The position numbers were made by a program, and so were the translations under genes. Shown here piece after piece: positions 48,466 to 59,859 of a stretch of 64,000 nucleotides of DNA. The DNA comes from Odontesthes bonariensis (lineage: Eukaryota; Chordata; Actinopteri; Atheriniformes; Atherinopsidae). Location of the stretch: positions 21,941,209 through 22,005,208 of the forward strand of contig NC_134510.1 in NCBI RefSeq assembly GCF_027942865.1, in the 5' to 3' direction. Under the pieces are notes generated by a model, which saw only the letters and a list, made by a program, of their open reading frames with translations, searched no databases and was not told the DNA's origin. The number at the start of each line of letters is the position of its first letter. Position 1 is the stretch's first letter.

Positions 48466-48717
48466 TACAAAGGGCTAAAATGGCAGCTTTCATTTTGAAA
48501 CTAAAACCAGGAACTCGCTCCGTGGAGCGTAGACGACAAAGCTGGGGAGCCAGATAAAGGCCAGAAAATCGCAATAATTGACTGTTGTAGCTGAGGAAGA
48601 AGCCTCCTGTGTTTTCATTAATCTTGGTTTTTTGAGATGATTCCTTTTGACCAGTTCACTTTACTAACATGGACTGTGTTTCCCTCTTGACAAACATCCA
48701 CAATTCATAGTAGTCTT

Positions 48718-48750
48718 TGCTGAAACCTGGGATTGAACCAGGGACCTTCT

Positions 48751-48784
<34 letters not shown>

Positions 48785-48790
48785 TTGGGC
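48718..48790 (-). tRNA. tRNA-Phe-like (GAA) copy 46, class D2
   Basis: Block 2 counterpart of copy 31. Confidence 0.55.
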
Positions 48791-49046
48791 TAAAAAGGGC
48801 TAAAATGGCCGTTTTCATTTGGAAAGTAAAACCAGGAACTCGCTCCATGGAGTGTAGACGACAAAGCTGGGGAGCCAGATAAAGGCCACAAAAAAAATGC
48901 AATAATTGACTGTTGTAGCTGAGGAAGAAGCCTCCTGTGTTTTCGTTAATGCAGATTTTTTGGAGTTTATGCCTTTTTACCGGTTCACTTTCCTAACATG
49001 GGCTGTTGTTCCCTCTTGACAAACATCCACAAATCATAGTAGTCTT

Positions 49047-49079
49047 TGCTGAAACCTTGGATTGAACGAGGGACCTTCT

Positions 49080-49113
<34 letters not shown>

Positions 49114-49119
49114 TTGGGC
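49047..49119 (-). tRNA. tRNA-Phe-like (GAA) copy 47, class C hybrid
   Basis: Block 2 counterpart of copy 32. Confidence 0.45.
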
Positions 49120-49371
49120 TACAAAGGGCTAAAATGGCAGCTTTCATTTTGAAACTAAAACCAGGAACTCGCTCCGTGGAGCGTAGACGACAAACCTGTG
49201 GAGCCAGATAAAGGCCAGAAAATCGCAATAATTGACTGTTGTAGCTGAGGAAGAAGCCTCCTGTGTTTTCATTAATCTAGTTTTTTTGAGATGATTCCTT
49301 TTGACCAGTTCACTTTCCTAACATGGGCTGTGTTTCCCTCTTGACAAACATCCACAATTCATAGTAGTCTT

Positions 49372-49444
49372 TGCTGAAACCTGGGATTGAACCAGGGACC
49401 TTCAGATCTTCAGTCTGATGCTCTCCCAACTGAGCTATTTGGGC
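49372..49444 (-). tRNA. tRNA-Phe-like (GAA) copy 48, class D1
   Basis: Block 2 counterpart of copy 33; its upstream spacer has GAGCGTAG where block 1 has GAGTGTAG. Confidence 0.65.
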
Positions 49445-49699
49445 TACAAAGGGCTAAAATGGCAGCTTTCATTTGGAAAGTAAAACCAGGAACTCGCTCC
49501 GTGGAGCGTAGACGACAAAGCTGGGGAGCCAGATAAAGGCCACAAAAAAAATGCAATAATTGACTGTTGTAGCTGAGGAAGAAGCCTCCTGTGTTTTCAT
49601 TAATCTAGGTTTTTTGAGATGATTCCTTTTTACCAGTTCACTTTCCTAACATGGTTTGTGTTTCCCTCTTGACAAACATCCACAATTCATAGTAGTCTT

Positions 49700-49720
49700 T
49701 GCCGAAACACGGGATTGACA

Positions 49721-49765
<45 letters not shown>

Positions 49766-49771
49766 TTTGGC
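49700..49771 (-). tRNA. tRNA-Phe-like (GAA) copy 49, class A
   Basis: Block 2 counterpart of copy 34. Confidence 0.45.
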
Positions 49772-50023
49772 TACAAAGGGTTAAAATGGCCGTTTTCATT
49801 TGGAAAGTAAAACCAGGAACTCGCTCCGTGGAGCGTAGACGACAAACCTGTGGAGCCAGATAAAGGCCACAAAATCGCAATAATTGACTGTTGTAGCTGA
49901 GGAAGAAGCCTCCTGTGTTTTCATTAATCTAGGTTTTTTGAGATGATTCCTTTTGACTAGTTCACTTTCCTAACATTGGCTGTGTTTCCCTCTTGACAAA
50001 CATCCACAATTCATAGTAGTCTT

Positions 50024-50044
50024 TGCCGAAACACGGGATTGACA

Positions 50045-50089
<45 letters not shown>

Positions 50090-50095
50090 TTGGGC
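50024..50095 (-). tRNA. tRNA-Phe-like (GAA) copy 50, class A
   Basis: Block 2 counterpart of copy 35. Confidence 0.45.
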
Positions 50096-50344
50096 TACAA
50101 AGGGCTAAAATGGCCGTTTTCATTTGGAAAGTAAAACCAGGAACTCGCTCCGTGGAGCGTAGACGACAAACCTGTGGAGCCAGATAAAGGCCACAAAATC
50201 GCAATAATTGACTGTTGTAGCTGAGGAAGAAGCCTCCTGTGTTTTCATTAATCTAGGTTTTTTGAGATGATTCCTTTTGACTAGTTCACTTTCCTAACAT
50301 TGGCTGTGTTTCCCTCTTGACAAACATCCACAATTCATAGTCTT

Positions 50345-50377
50345 TGCCGAAACCCAGGATTGAACGAGGGACCTTCT

Positions 50378-50411
<34 letters not shown>

Positions 50412-50417
50412 TTTGGC
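50345..50417 (-). tRNA. tRNA-Phe-like (GAA) copy 51, class C
   Basis: Block 2 counterpart of copy 36. Confidence 0.5.
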
Positions 50418-50671
50418 TACAAAGGGTTAAAATGGCCGTTTTCATTTGGAATGTAAAACCAGGAGCTCGCTCCGTGGAGTGTAGACGACAAAGCTGTAGA
50501 GCCAGAAAAAGGCCACAAAAAAATGCAATAATTGACTGTTGTAGCTGAGGAAGAAGCCTCCTGTGTTTTCATTAATCTAGGTTTTTTGAGATGATTCCTT
50601 TTGACCAGTTCACTTTCCTAACATGGGCTGTGTTTCCCTCTTGACAAACATCCACAATTCATAGTAGTCTT

Positions 50672-50744
50672 TGCTGAAACCTGGGATTGAACCAGGGACC
50701 TTCTGATCTTCAGTCTGACGCTCTCCCAAATGAGCTATTTGGGC
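50672..50744 (-). tRNA. tRNA-Phe-like (GAA) copy 52, class D2
   Basis: Third occurrence of the copy 22 type; the 18-unit repeat starts inside it. Confidence 0.5.
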
Positions 50745-51000
50745 TAAAAAGGGCTAAAATGGCAGTTTTCATTTGGAAAGTAAAACCAGGAACTCGCTCC
50801 ATGGAGTGTAGACGACAAAGCTGGGGAGCCAGATAAAGGCCACAAAAAAAATGCAATAATTGACTGTTGTAGCTGAGGAAGAAGCCTCCTGTGTTTTCGT
50901 TAATGCAGATTTTTTGGAGTTTATGCCTTTTTACCGGTTCACTTTCCTAACATGGGCTGTTGTTCCCTCTTGACAAACATCCACAAATCATAGTAGTCTT

Positions 51001-51073
51001 TGCTGAAACCTTGGATTGAACCAGGGACCTTCAGATCTTCAGTCTGATGCTCTCCCAACTGAGCTATTTGGGC
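51001..51073 (-). tRNA. tRNA-Phe-like (GAA) copy 53, class D3
   Basis: Matches 38 (4,882 bp before) and 71 (5,858 bp after). Confidence 0.55.
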
Positions 51074-51325
51074 TACAAAGGGCTAAAATGGCAGTTTTCA
51101 TTTGGAAAGTAAAACCAGGAACTCGCTCCGTGGAGCGTAGACGACAAACCTGTGGAGCCAGATAAAGGCCACAAAATCGCAATAATTGACTGTTGTAGCT
51201 GAGGAAGAAGCCTCCTGTGTTTTCATTAATCTAGGTTTTTTGAGATGATTCCTTTTGACTAGTTCACTTTCCTAACATTGGCTGTGTTTCCCTCTTGACA
51301 AACATCCACAATTCATAGTAGTCTT

Positions 51326-51346
51326 TGCCGAAACACGGGATTGACA

Positions 51347-51391
<45 letters not shown>

Positions 51392-51397
51392 TTTGGC
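51326..51397 (-). tRNA. tRNA-Phe-like (GAA) copy 54, class A
   Basis: Matches 39 and 72. Confidence 0.45.
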
Positions 51398-51649
51398 TAC
51401 AAAGGGTTAAAATGGCCGTTTTCATTTGGAATGTAAAACCAGGAGCTCGCTCCGTGGAGCGTAGACGACAAACCTGTGGAGCCAGATAAAGGCCACAAAA
51501 TCGCAATAATTGACTGTTGTAGCTGAGGAAGAAGCCTCCTGTGTTTTCATTAATCTAGGTTTTTTGAGATGATTCCTTTTGACCAGTTCACTTTCCTAAC
51601 ATGGGCTGTGTTTCCCTCTTGACAAACATCCACAATTCATAGTAGTCTT

Positions 51650-51722
51650 TGCTGAAAGCTGGGATTGAACCAGCAACCTTCAAATCTTAAGTCTGACGCT
51701 CTACCAACTGAGCTATTTTGGC
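51650..51722 (-). tRNA. tRNA-Phe-bodied copy 55 with UAA anticodon, class G
   Basis: Matches 40 and 73. Confidence 0.65.
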
Positions 51723-51975
51723 TACAAAGGGTTAAAATGGCCGTTTTCATTTGGAAAGTAAAACCAGGAACTCGCTCCGTGGAGCGTAGACGACAAACCT
51801 GTGGAGCCAGATAAAGGCCACAAAATCTTAATAATTGACTGTTGTAGCTGAGGAAGAAGCCTCCTGTGTTATCGTTAATGCAGATTTTTTGGAGTTTATG
51901 CCTTTTTACCGGTTCAATTTCCTAACATGGTTTGTGTTTCCCTCTAGACAAACATCCACAATTCATAGTAGTCTT

Positions 51976-52008
51976 TGCCGAAACCCAGGATTGAACGAGG
52001 GACCTTCT

Positions 52009-52040
<32 letters not shown>

Positions 52041-52048
52041 TTTTCGGC
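51976..52048 (-). tRNA. tRNA-Phe-like (GAA) copy 56, class B
   Basis: Matches 41 and 74. Confidence 0.5.
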
Positions 52049-52300
52049 TACAAAGGGCTAAAATGGCAGCTTTCATTTTGAAACTAAAACCAGGAACTCG
52101 CTCCGTGGAGCGTAGACGACAAACCTGTGGAGCCAGATAAAGGCCAGAAAATCGCAATAATTGACTGTTGTAGCTGAGGAAGAAGCCTCCTGTGTTTTCA
52201 TTAATCTTGGTTTTTTGAGATGATTCCTTTTGACCAGTTCACTTTACTAACATGGACTGTGTTTCCCTCTTGACAAACATCCACAATTCATAGTAGTCTT

Positions 52301-52333
52301 TGCTGAAACCTGGGATTGAACCAGGGACCTTCT

Positions 52334-52367
<34 letters not shown>

Positions 52368-52373
52368 TTGGGC
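52301..52373 (-). tRNA. tRNA-Phe-like (GAA) copy 57, class D2
   Basis: Matches 42; template for the 5-unit duplication that gives copy 62. Confidence 0.55.
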
Positions 52374-52624
52374 TACAAAGGGCTAAAATGGCCGTTTTCA
52401 TTTGGAAAGTGAAACCAGGAACTCGCTCAGTGGAGTGTAGACGACAAAGCTGTAGAGCCAGAAAAAGGCCACAAAAAAATGCAATAATTGACTGTTGTAG
52501 CTGAGGAAGAAGCCTCCTGTGTTTTCATTAATCTAGTTTATTTGAGATGATTCCTTTTGACCAGTTCACTGTCCTAACATGGGCTTTGTTTCCCTCTTGA
52601 CAAACATCCACAATTCATAGTCTT

Positions 52625-52657
52625 TGCCGAAACCCAGGATTGAACGAGGGACCTTCT

Positions 52658-52691
<34 letters not shown>

Positions 52692-52697
52692 TTGGGC
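52625..52697 (-). tRNA. tRNA-Phe-like (GAA) copy 58, class C
   Basis: Matches 43 and 76. Confidence 0.5.
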
Positions 52698-52949
52698 TAC
52701 AAAGGGCTAAAATGGCAGTTTTCATTTGGAAAGTAAAACCAGGAACTCGCTCCGTGGAGTGTAGACGACAAAGCTGGGGAGCCAGATAAAGGCCACAAAA
52801 TCGCAATAATTGACTGTTGTAGCTGAGGAAGAAGCCTCCTGTGTTTTCATCAATCTTGGTTTTTTGAGATGATTCCTTTTGAACAATTCACTTCCCTAAC
52901 ATGGGCTGTTGTTCCCTCTTGACAAACATCCACAATTCATAGTAGTCTT

Positions 52950-52982
52950 TGCCGAAACCCAGGATTGAACGAGGGACCTTCT

Positions 52983-53014
<32 letters not shown>

Positions 53015-53022
53015 TTTTCGGC
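52950..53022 (-). tRNA. tRNA-Phe-like (GAA) copy 59, class B
   Basis: Follows copy 58 directly, so the class F unit present in blocks 1 and 2 has been lost here. Confidence 0.5.
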
Positions 53023-53274
53023 TACAAAGGGCTAAAATGGCAGCTTTCATTTTGAAACTAAAACCAGGAACTCGCTCCGTGGAGCGTAGACGACAAAGCT
53101 GGGGAGCCAGATAAAGGCCAGAAAATCGCAATAATTGACTGTTGTAGCTGAGGAAGAAGCCTCCTGTGTTTTCATTAATCTTGGTTTTTTGAGATGATTC
53201 CTTTTGACCAGTTCACTTTACTAACATGGACTGTGTTTCCCTCTTGACAAACATCCACAATTCATAGTAGTCTT

Positions 53275-53307
53275 TGCTGAAACCTGGGATTGAACCAGGG
53301 ACCTTCT

Positions 53308-53341
<34 letters not shown>

Positions 53342-53347
53342 TTGGGC
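53275..53347 (-). tRNA. tRNA-Phe-like (GAA) copy 60, class D2
   Basis: Matches 46 and 78. Confidence 0.55.
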
Positions 53348-53603
53348 TAAAAAGGGCTAAAATGGCCGTTTTCATTTGGAAAGTAAAACCAGGAACTCGC
53401 TCCATGGAGTGTAGACGACAAAGCTGGGGAGCCAGATAAAGGCCACAAAAAAAATGCAATAATTGACTGTTGTAGCTGAGGAAGAAGCCTCCTGTGTTTT
53501 CGTTAATGCAGATTTTTTGGAGTTTATGCCTTTTTACCGGTTCACTTTCCTAACATGGGCTGTTGTTCCCTCTTGACAAACATCCACAAATCATAGTAGT
53601 CTT

Positions 53604-53636
53604 TGCTGAAACCTTGGATTGAACGAGGGACCTTCT

Positions 53637-53670
<34 letters not shown>

Positions 53671-53676
53671 TTGGGC
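53604..53676 (-). tRNA. tRNA-Phe-like (GAA) copy 61, class C hybrid
   Basis: Like copy 47, with AAAGGACTAAAA in the flank; matches 79. Confidence 0.45.
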
Positions 53677-53928
53677 TACAAAGGACTAAAATGGCAGCTT
53701 TCATTTTGAAACTAAAACCAGGAACTCGCTCCGTGGAGCGTAGACGACAAACCTGTGGAGCCAGATAAAGGCCAGAAAATCGCAATAATTGACTGTTGTA
53801 GCTGAGGAAGAAGCCTCCTGTGTTTTCATTAATCTTGGTTTTTTGAGATGATTCCTTTTGACCAGTTCACTTTACTAACATGGACTGTGTTTCCCTCTTG
53901 ACAAACATCCACAATTCATAGTAGTCTT

Positions 53929-53961
53929 TGCTGAAACCTGGGATTGAACCAGGGACCTTCT

Positions 53962-53995
<34 letters not shown>

Positions 53996-54001
53996 TTGGG
54001 C
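53929..54001 (-). tRNA. tRNA-Phe-like (GAA) copy 62, class D2
   Basis: Duplicate of copy 57 at 1,628 bp; matches 80. Confidence 0.55.
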
Positions 54002-54252
54002 TACAAAGGGCTAAAATGGCCGTTTTCATTTGGAAAGTGAAACCAGGAACTCGCTCAGTGGAGTGTAGACGACAAAGCTGTAGAGCCAGAAAAAGGCCAC
54101 AAAAAAATGCAATAATTGACTGTTGTAGCTGAGGAAGAAGCCTCCTGTGTTTTCATTAATCTAGTTTATTTGAGATGATTCCTTTTGACCAGTTCACTGT
54201 CCTAACATGGGCTTTGTTTCCCTCTTGACAAACATCCACAATTCATAGTCTT

Positions 54253-54285
54253 TGCCGAAACCCAGGATTGAACGAGGGACCTTCT

Positions 54286-54319
<34 letters not shown>

Positions 54320-54325
54320 TTGGGC
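54253..54325 (-). tRNA. tRNA-Phe-like (GAA) copy 63, class C
   Basis: Duplicate of copy 58 type; matches 81. Confidence 0.5.
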
Positions 54326-54577
54326 TACAAAGGGCTAAAATGGCAGTTTTCATTTGGAAAGTAAAACCAGGAACTCGCTCCGTGGAGTGTAGACGACAAA
54401 GCTGGGGAGCCAGATAAAGGCCACAAAATCGCAATAATTGACTGTTGTAGCTGAGGAAGAAGCCTCCTGTGTTTTCATCAATCTTGGTTTTTTGAGATGA
54501 TTCCTTTTGAACAATTCACTTCCCTAACATGGGCTGTTGTTCCCTCTTGACAAACATCCACAATTCATAGTAGTCTT

Positions 54578-54650
54578 TGCCGAAACACAGGATTGAACCA
54601 GGGACCTTCAGATCTTCAGCCTGACGCTCTCCCAACTGAGCTACTTGGGC
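54578..54650 (-). tRNA. tRNA-Phe-like (GAA) copy 64, class F
   Basis: Same body as copies 29 and 44; matches 82. Confidence 0.55.
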
Positions 54651-54902
54651 TACAAAAGGCTAAAATGGCAGCTTTCATTTGGAAAGTAAAACCAGGAACT
54701 CGCTCCGTGGAGTGTAGACGACAAAGCTGGGGAGCCAGATAAAGGCCACAAAATCGCAATAATTGACTGTTGTAGCTGAGGAAGAAGCCTCCTGTGTTTT
54801 CATCAATCTTGGTTTTTTGAGATGATTCCTTTTGAACAATTCACTTCCCTAACATGGGCTGTTGTTCCCTCTTGACAAACATCCACAATTCATAGTAGTC
54901 TT

Positions 54903-54935
54903 TGCCGAAACCCAGGATTGAACGAGGGACCTTCT

Positions 54936-54967
<32 letters not shown>

Positions 54968-54975
54968 TTTTCGGC
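54903..54975 (-). tRNA. tRNA-Phe-like (GAA) copy 65, class B
   Basis: Following spacer carries a private GACGGTTGTAG change also seen after copy 83. Confidence 0.5.
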
Positions 54976-55227
54976 TACAAAGGGCTAAAATGGCAGCTTT
55001 CATTTTGAAACTAAAACCAGGAACTCGCTCCGTGGAGCGTAGACGACAAAGCTGGGGAGCCAGATAAAGGCCAGAAAATCGCAATAATTGACGGTTGTAG
55101 CTGAGGAAGAAGCCTCCTGTGTTTTCATTAATCTTGGTTTTTTGAGATGATTCCTTTTGACCAGTTCACTTTACTAACATGGACTGTGTTTCCCTCTTGA
55201 CAAACATCCACAATTCATAGTAGTCTT

Positions 55228-55260
55228 TGCTGAAACCTGGGATTGAACCAGGGACCTTCT

Positions 55261-55294
<34 letters not shown>

Positions 55295-55300
55295 TTGGGC
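55228..55300 (-). tRNA. tRNA-Phe-like (GAA) copy 66, class D2
   Basis: Duplicate of copy 62 at 1,299 bp; matches 84. Confidence 0.55.
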
Positions 55301-55551
55301 TACAAAGGGCTAAAATGGCCGTTTTCATTTGGAAAGTGAAACCAGGAACTCGCTCCGTGGAGTGTAGACGACAAAGCTGTAGAGCCAGAAAAAGGCCACA
55401 AAAAAATGCAATAATTGACTGTTGTAGCTGAGGAAGAAGCCTCCTGTGTTTTCATTAATCTAGTTTATTTGAGATGATTCCTTTTGACCAGTTCACTGTT
55501 CTAACATGGGCTTTGTTTCCCTCTTGACAAACATCCACAATTCATAGTCTT

Positions 55552-55584
55552 TGCCGAAACCCAGGATTGAACGAGGGACCTTCT

Positions 55585-55618
<34 letters not shown>

Positions 55619-55624
55619 TTGGGC
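55552..55624 (-). tRNA. tRNA-Phe-like (GAA) copy 67, class C
   Basis: Duplicate of copy 63 at 1,299 bp; matches 85. Confidence 0.5.
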
Positions 55625-55879
55625 TACAAAGGACTAAAATGGCAGTTTTCATTTGGAAAGTAAAACCAGGAACTCGCTCCGTGGAGTGTAGACGACAAAG
55701 CTGGGGAGCCAGATAAAGGCCACAAAAAAAATGCAATAACTGACTGTTGTAGCTGAGGAAGAAGCCTCCTGTGTTTTCATCAATCTTGGTTTTTTGAGAT
55801 GATTCCTTTTGAACAATTCACTTCCCTAACATGGGCTGTTGTTCCCTCTTGACAAACATCCACAATTCATAGTAGTCTT

Positions 55880-55912
55880 TGCCGAAACCCAGGATTGAAC
55901 GAGGGACCTTCG

Positions 55913-55944
<32 letters not shown>

Positions 55945-55952
55945 TTTTCGGC
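55880..55952 (-). tRNA. tRNA-Phe-like (GAA) copy 68, class B variant
   Basis: Anticodon stem has A-C instead of A-A at 29-41 (TCCGA), as in copy 90. Confidence 0.5.
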
Positions 55953-56204
55953 TACAAAGGGCTAAAATGGCAGCTTTCATTTTGAAACTAAAACCAGGAA
56001 CTCGCTCCGTGGAGCGTAGACGACAAAGCTGTGGAGCCAGATAAAGGCCACAAAATCGCAATAATTGACTGTTGTAGCTGAGGAAGAAGCCTCCTGTGTT
56101 TTCATTAATCTTGGTTTTTTGAGATGATTCCTTTTGACCAGTTCACTTTACTAACATGGACTTTGTTTCCCTCTTGACAAACATCCACAATTCATAGTAG
56201 TCTT

Positions 56205-56277
56205 TGCCGAAACACGGAATTGAACCAGGGACCTTCAGATCTTCAGTCTGATGCTCTCCCAACTGAGCTTTTTCGGC
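56205..56277 (-). tRNA. tRNA-Phe-like (GAA) copy 69, class E
   Basis: T loop TTCAATT; acceptor fully paired; matches 87. Confidence 0.65.
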
Positions 56278-56529
56278 TACAAAGGGCTAAAATGGCCGTT
56301 TTCATTTGGAAAGTAAAACCAGGAACTCGCTCCGTGGAGCGTAGACGACAAAGCTGTGGAGCCAGATAAAGGCCACAAAATCGCAATAATTGACTGTTGT
56401 AGCTGAGGAAGAAGCCTCCTGTGTTTTCATTAATCTAGGTTTTTCGATATGATTCCTTTTTGCCAGTTCAATTTCCTAACATGGTTTGTGTTCCCCTCTA
56501 GAAAAACATCCACAATTCATAGTAGTCTT

Positions 56530-56554
56530 TTCTAAAAGCTGGGATTGAACCAGA

Positions 56555-56587
<33 letters not shown>

Positions 56588-56602
56588 ATGAGCTATTTGG
56601 GC
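56530..56602 (-). tRNA. tRNA-Phe-like (GAA) copy 70, class H
   Basis: 3' end TTTTAGA cannot pair fully with GCCCAAA. A T5 run lies about 23 nt downstream. Hybrid with the copy 52 type in its 5' half. Confidence 0.45.
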
Positions 56603-56858
56603 TAAAAAGGGCTAAAATGGCAGTTTTCATTTGGAAAGTAAAACCAGGAACTCGCTCCATGGAGTGTAGACGACAAAGCTGGGGAGCCAGATAAAGGCCA
56701 CAAAAAAAATGCAATAATTGACTGTTGTAGCTGAGGAAGAAGCCTCCTGTGTTTTCGTTAATGCAGATTTTTTGGAGTTTATGCCTTTTTACCGGTTCAC
56801 TTTCCTAACATGGGCTGTTGTTCCCTCTTGACAAACATCCACAAATCATAGTAGTCTT

Positions 56859-56931
56859 TGCTGAAACCTTGGATTGAACCAGGGACCTTCAGATCTTCAG
56901 TCTGATGCTCTCCCAACTGAGCTATTTGGGC
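56859..56931 (-). tRNA. tRNA-Phe-like (GAA) copy 71, class D3
   Basis: Matches 53 at 5,858 bp. Confidence 0.55.
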
Positions 56932-57183
56932 TACAAAGGGCTAAAATGGCAGTTTTCATTTGGAAAGTAAAACCAGGAACTCGCTCCGTGGAGCGTAGAC
57001 GACAAACCTGTGGAGCCAGATAAAGGCCACAAAATCGCAATAATTGACTGTTGTAGCTGAGGAAGAAGCCTCCTGTGTTTTCATTAATCTAGGTTTTTTG
57101 AGATGATTCCTTTTGACTAGTTCACTTTCCTAACATTGGCTGTGTTTCCCTCTTGACAAACATCCACAATTCATAGTAGTCTT

Positions 57184-57204
57184 TGCCGAAACACGGGATT
57201 GACA

Positions 57205-57249
<45 letters not shown>

Positions 57250-57255
57250 TTTGGC
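57184..57255 (-). tRNA. tRNA-Phe-like (GAA) copy 72, class A
   Basis: Matches 54. Confidence 0.45.
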
Positions 57256-57507
57256 TACAAAGGGTTAAAATGGCCGTTTTCATTTGGAATGTAAAACCAG
57301 GAGCTCGCTCCGTGGAGCGTAGACGACAAACCTGTGGAGCCAGATAAAGGCCACAAAATCGCAATAATTGACTGTTGTAGCTGAGGAAGAAGCCTCCTGT
57401 GTTTTCATTAATCTAGGTTTTTTGAGATGATTCCTTTTGACCAGTTCACTTTCCTAACATGGGCTGTGTTTCCCTCTTGACAAACATCCACAATTCATAG
57501 TAGTCTT

Positions 57508-57580
57508 TGCTGAAAGCTGGGATTGAACCAGCAACCTTCAAATCTTAAGTCTGACGCTCTACCAACTGAGCTATTTTGGC
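57508..57580 (-). tRNA. tRNA-Phe-bodied copy 73 with UAA anticodon, class G
   Basis: Last of the seven UAA copies in the window; matches 55. Confidence 0.65.
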
Positions 57581-57833
57581 TACAAAGGGTTAAAATGGCC
57601 GTTTTCATTTGGAAAGTAAAACCAGGAACTCGCTCCGTGGAGCGTAGACGACAAACCTGTGGAGCCAGATAAAGGCCACAAAATCTTAATAATTGACTGT
57701 TGTAGCTGAGGAAGAAGCCTCCTGTGTTATCGTTAATGCAGATTTTTTGGAGTTTATGCCTTTTTACCGGTTCAATTTCCTAACATGGTTTGTGTTTCCC
57801 TCTAGACAAACATCCACAATTCATAGTAGTCTT

Positions 57834-57866
57834 TGCCGAAACCCAGGATTGAACGAGGGACCTTCT

Positions 57867-57898
<32 letters not shown>

Positions 57899-57906
57899 TT
57901 TTCGGC
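57834..57906 (-). tRNA. tRNA-Phe-like (GAA) copy 74, class B
   Basis: Matches 56. Confidence 0.5.
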
Positions 57907-58158
57907 TACAAAGGGCTAAAATGGCAGCTTTCATTTTGAAACTAAAACCAGGAACTCGCTCCGTGGAGCGTAGACGACAAACCTGTGGAGCCAGATAAAG
58001 GCCAGAAAATCGCAATAATTGACTGTTGTAGCTGAGGAAGAAGCCTCCTGTGTTTTCATTAATCTTGGTTTTTTGAGATGATTCCTTTTGACCAGTTCAC
58101 TTTACTAACATGGACTGTGTTTCCCTCTTGACAAACATCCACAATTCATAGTAGTCTT

Positions 58159-58191
58159 TGCTGAAAGCTGGGATTGAACCAGGGACCTTCT

Positions 58192-58225
<34 letters not shown>

Positions 58226-58231
58226 TTGGGC
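58159..58231 (-). tRNA. tRNA-Phe-like (GAA) copy 75, class D2 variant
   Basis: Matches 57 except that the T stem 3' strand is CCAGC, as in class G, giving one mismatch. Confidence 0.5.
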
Positions 58232-58482
58232 TACAAAGGGCTAAAATGGCCGTTTTCATTTGGAAAGTGAAACCAGGAACTCGCTCAGTGGAGTGTAGAC
58301 GACAAAGCTGTAGAGCCAGAAAAAGGCCACAAAAAAATGCAATAATTGACTGTTGTAGCTGAGGAAGAAGCCTCCTGTGTTTTCATTAATCTAGTTTATT
58401 TGAGATGATTCCTTTTGACCAGTTCACTGTCCTAACATGGGCTTTGTTTCCCTCTTGACAAACATCCACAATTCATAGTCTT

Positions 58483-58515
58483 TGCCGAAACCCAGGATTG
58501 AACGAGGGACCTTCT

Positions 58516-58549
<34 letters not shown>

Positions 58550-58555
58550 TTGGGC
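58483..58555 (-). tRNA. tRNA-Phe-like (GAA) copy 76, class C
   Basis: Matches 58. Confidence 0.5.
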
Positions 58556-58807
58556 TACAAAGGGCTAAAATGGCAGTTTTCATTTGGAAAGTAAAACCAG
58601 GAACTCGCTCCGTGGAGTGTAGACGACAAAGCTGGGGAGCCAGATAAAGGCCACAAAATCGCAATAATTGACTGTTGTAGCTGAGGAAGAAGCCTCCTGT
58701 GTTTTCATCAATCTTGGTTTTTTGAGATGATTCCTTTTGAACAATTCACTTCCCTAACATGGGCTGTTGTTCCCTCTTGACAAACATCCACAATTCATAG
58801 TAGTCTT

Positions 58808-58840
58808 TGCCGAAACCCAGGATTGAACGAGGGACCTTCT

Positions 58841-58872
<32 letters not shown>

Positions 58873-58880
58873 TTTTCGGC
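58808..58880 (-). tRNA. tRNA-Phe-like (GAA) copy 77, class B
   Basis: Matches 59. Confidence 0.5.
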
Positions 58881-59132
58881 TACAAAGGGCTAAAATGGCA
58901 GCTTTCATTTTGAAACTAAAACCAGGAACTCGCTCCGTGGAGCGTAGACGACAAAGCTGGGGAGCCAGATAAAGGCCAGAAAATCGCAATAATTGACTGT
59001 TGTAGCTGAGGAAGAAGCCTCCTGTGTTTTCATTAATCTTGGTTTTTTGAGATGATTCCTTTTGACCAGTTCACTTTACTAACATGGACTGTGTTTCCCT
59101 CTTGACAAACATCCACAATTCATAGTAGTCTT

Positions 59133-59165
59133 TGCTGAAACCTGGGATTGAACCAGGGACCTTCT

Positions 59166-59199
<34 letters not shown>

Positions 59200-59205
59200 T
59201 TGGGC
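59133..59205 (-). tRNA. tRNA-Phe-like (GAA) copy 78, class D2
   Basis: Matches 60. Confidence 0.55.
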
Positions 59206-59461
59206 TAAAAAGGGCTAAAATGGCCGTTTTCATTTGGAAAGTAAAACCAGGAACTCGCTCCATGGAGTGTAGACGACAAAGCTGGGGAGCCAGATAAAGG
59301 CCACAAAAAAAATGCAATAATTGACTGTTGTAGCTGAGGAAGAAGCCTCCTGTGTTTTCGTTAATGCAGATTTTTTGGAGTTTATGCCTTTTTACCGGTT
59401 CACTTTCCTAACATGGGCTGTTGTTCCCTCTTGACAAACATCCACAAATCATAGTAGTCTT

Positions 59462-59494
59462 TGCTGAAACCTTGGATTGAACGAGGGACCTTCT

Positions 59495-59528
<34 letters not shown>

Positions 59529-59534
59529 TTGGGC
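59462..59534 (-). tRNA. tRNA-Phe-like (GAA) copy 79, class C hybrid
   Basis: Matches 61. Confidence 0.45.
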
Positions 59535-59786
59535 TACAAAGGACTAAAATGGCAGCTTTCATTTTGAAACTAAAACCAGGAACTCGCTCCGTGGAGCGTA
59601 GACGACAAACCTGTGGAGCCAGATAAAGGCCAGAAAATCGCAATAATTGACTGTTGTAGCTGAGGAAGAAGCCTCCTGTGTTTTCATTAATCTTGGTTTT
59701 TTGAGATGATTCCTTTTGACCAGTTCACTTTACTAACATGGACTGTGTTTCCCTCTTGACAAACATCCACAATTCATAGTAGTCTT

Positions 59787-59819
59787 TGCTGAAACCTGGG
59801 ATTGAACCAGGGACCTTCT

Positions 59820-59853
<34 letters not shown>

Positions 59854-59859
59854 TTGGGC
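59787..59859 (-). tRNA. tRNA-Phe-like (GAA) copy 80, class D2
   Basis: Matches 62. Confidence 0.55.

Larger units (their letters stand above)
45619..50500. repeat. higher-order repeat block 2 (15 units, 4,882 bp)
   Basis: Units 37-51. In the stretches I compared it differs from block 1 by only about three single bases (for example near 46397, 47078 and 49507). Its first units also recur 4,882 bp later up to about 52,930. Confidence 0.85.
50712..56569. repeat. 18-unit higher-order repeat, copy 1 (5,858 bp)
   Basis: Begins inside unit 52 and ends inside unit 70. It is itself built from the 15-unit block minus one unit, followed by a 5-unit and a 4-unit internal duplication (spacing 1,628 and 1,299 bp). 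Confidence 0.8.
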
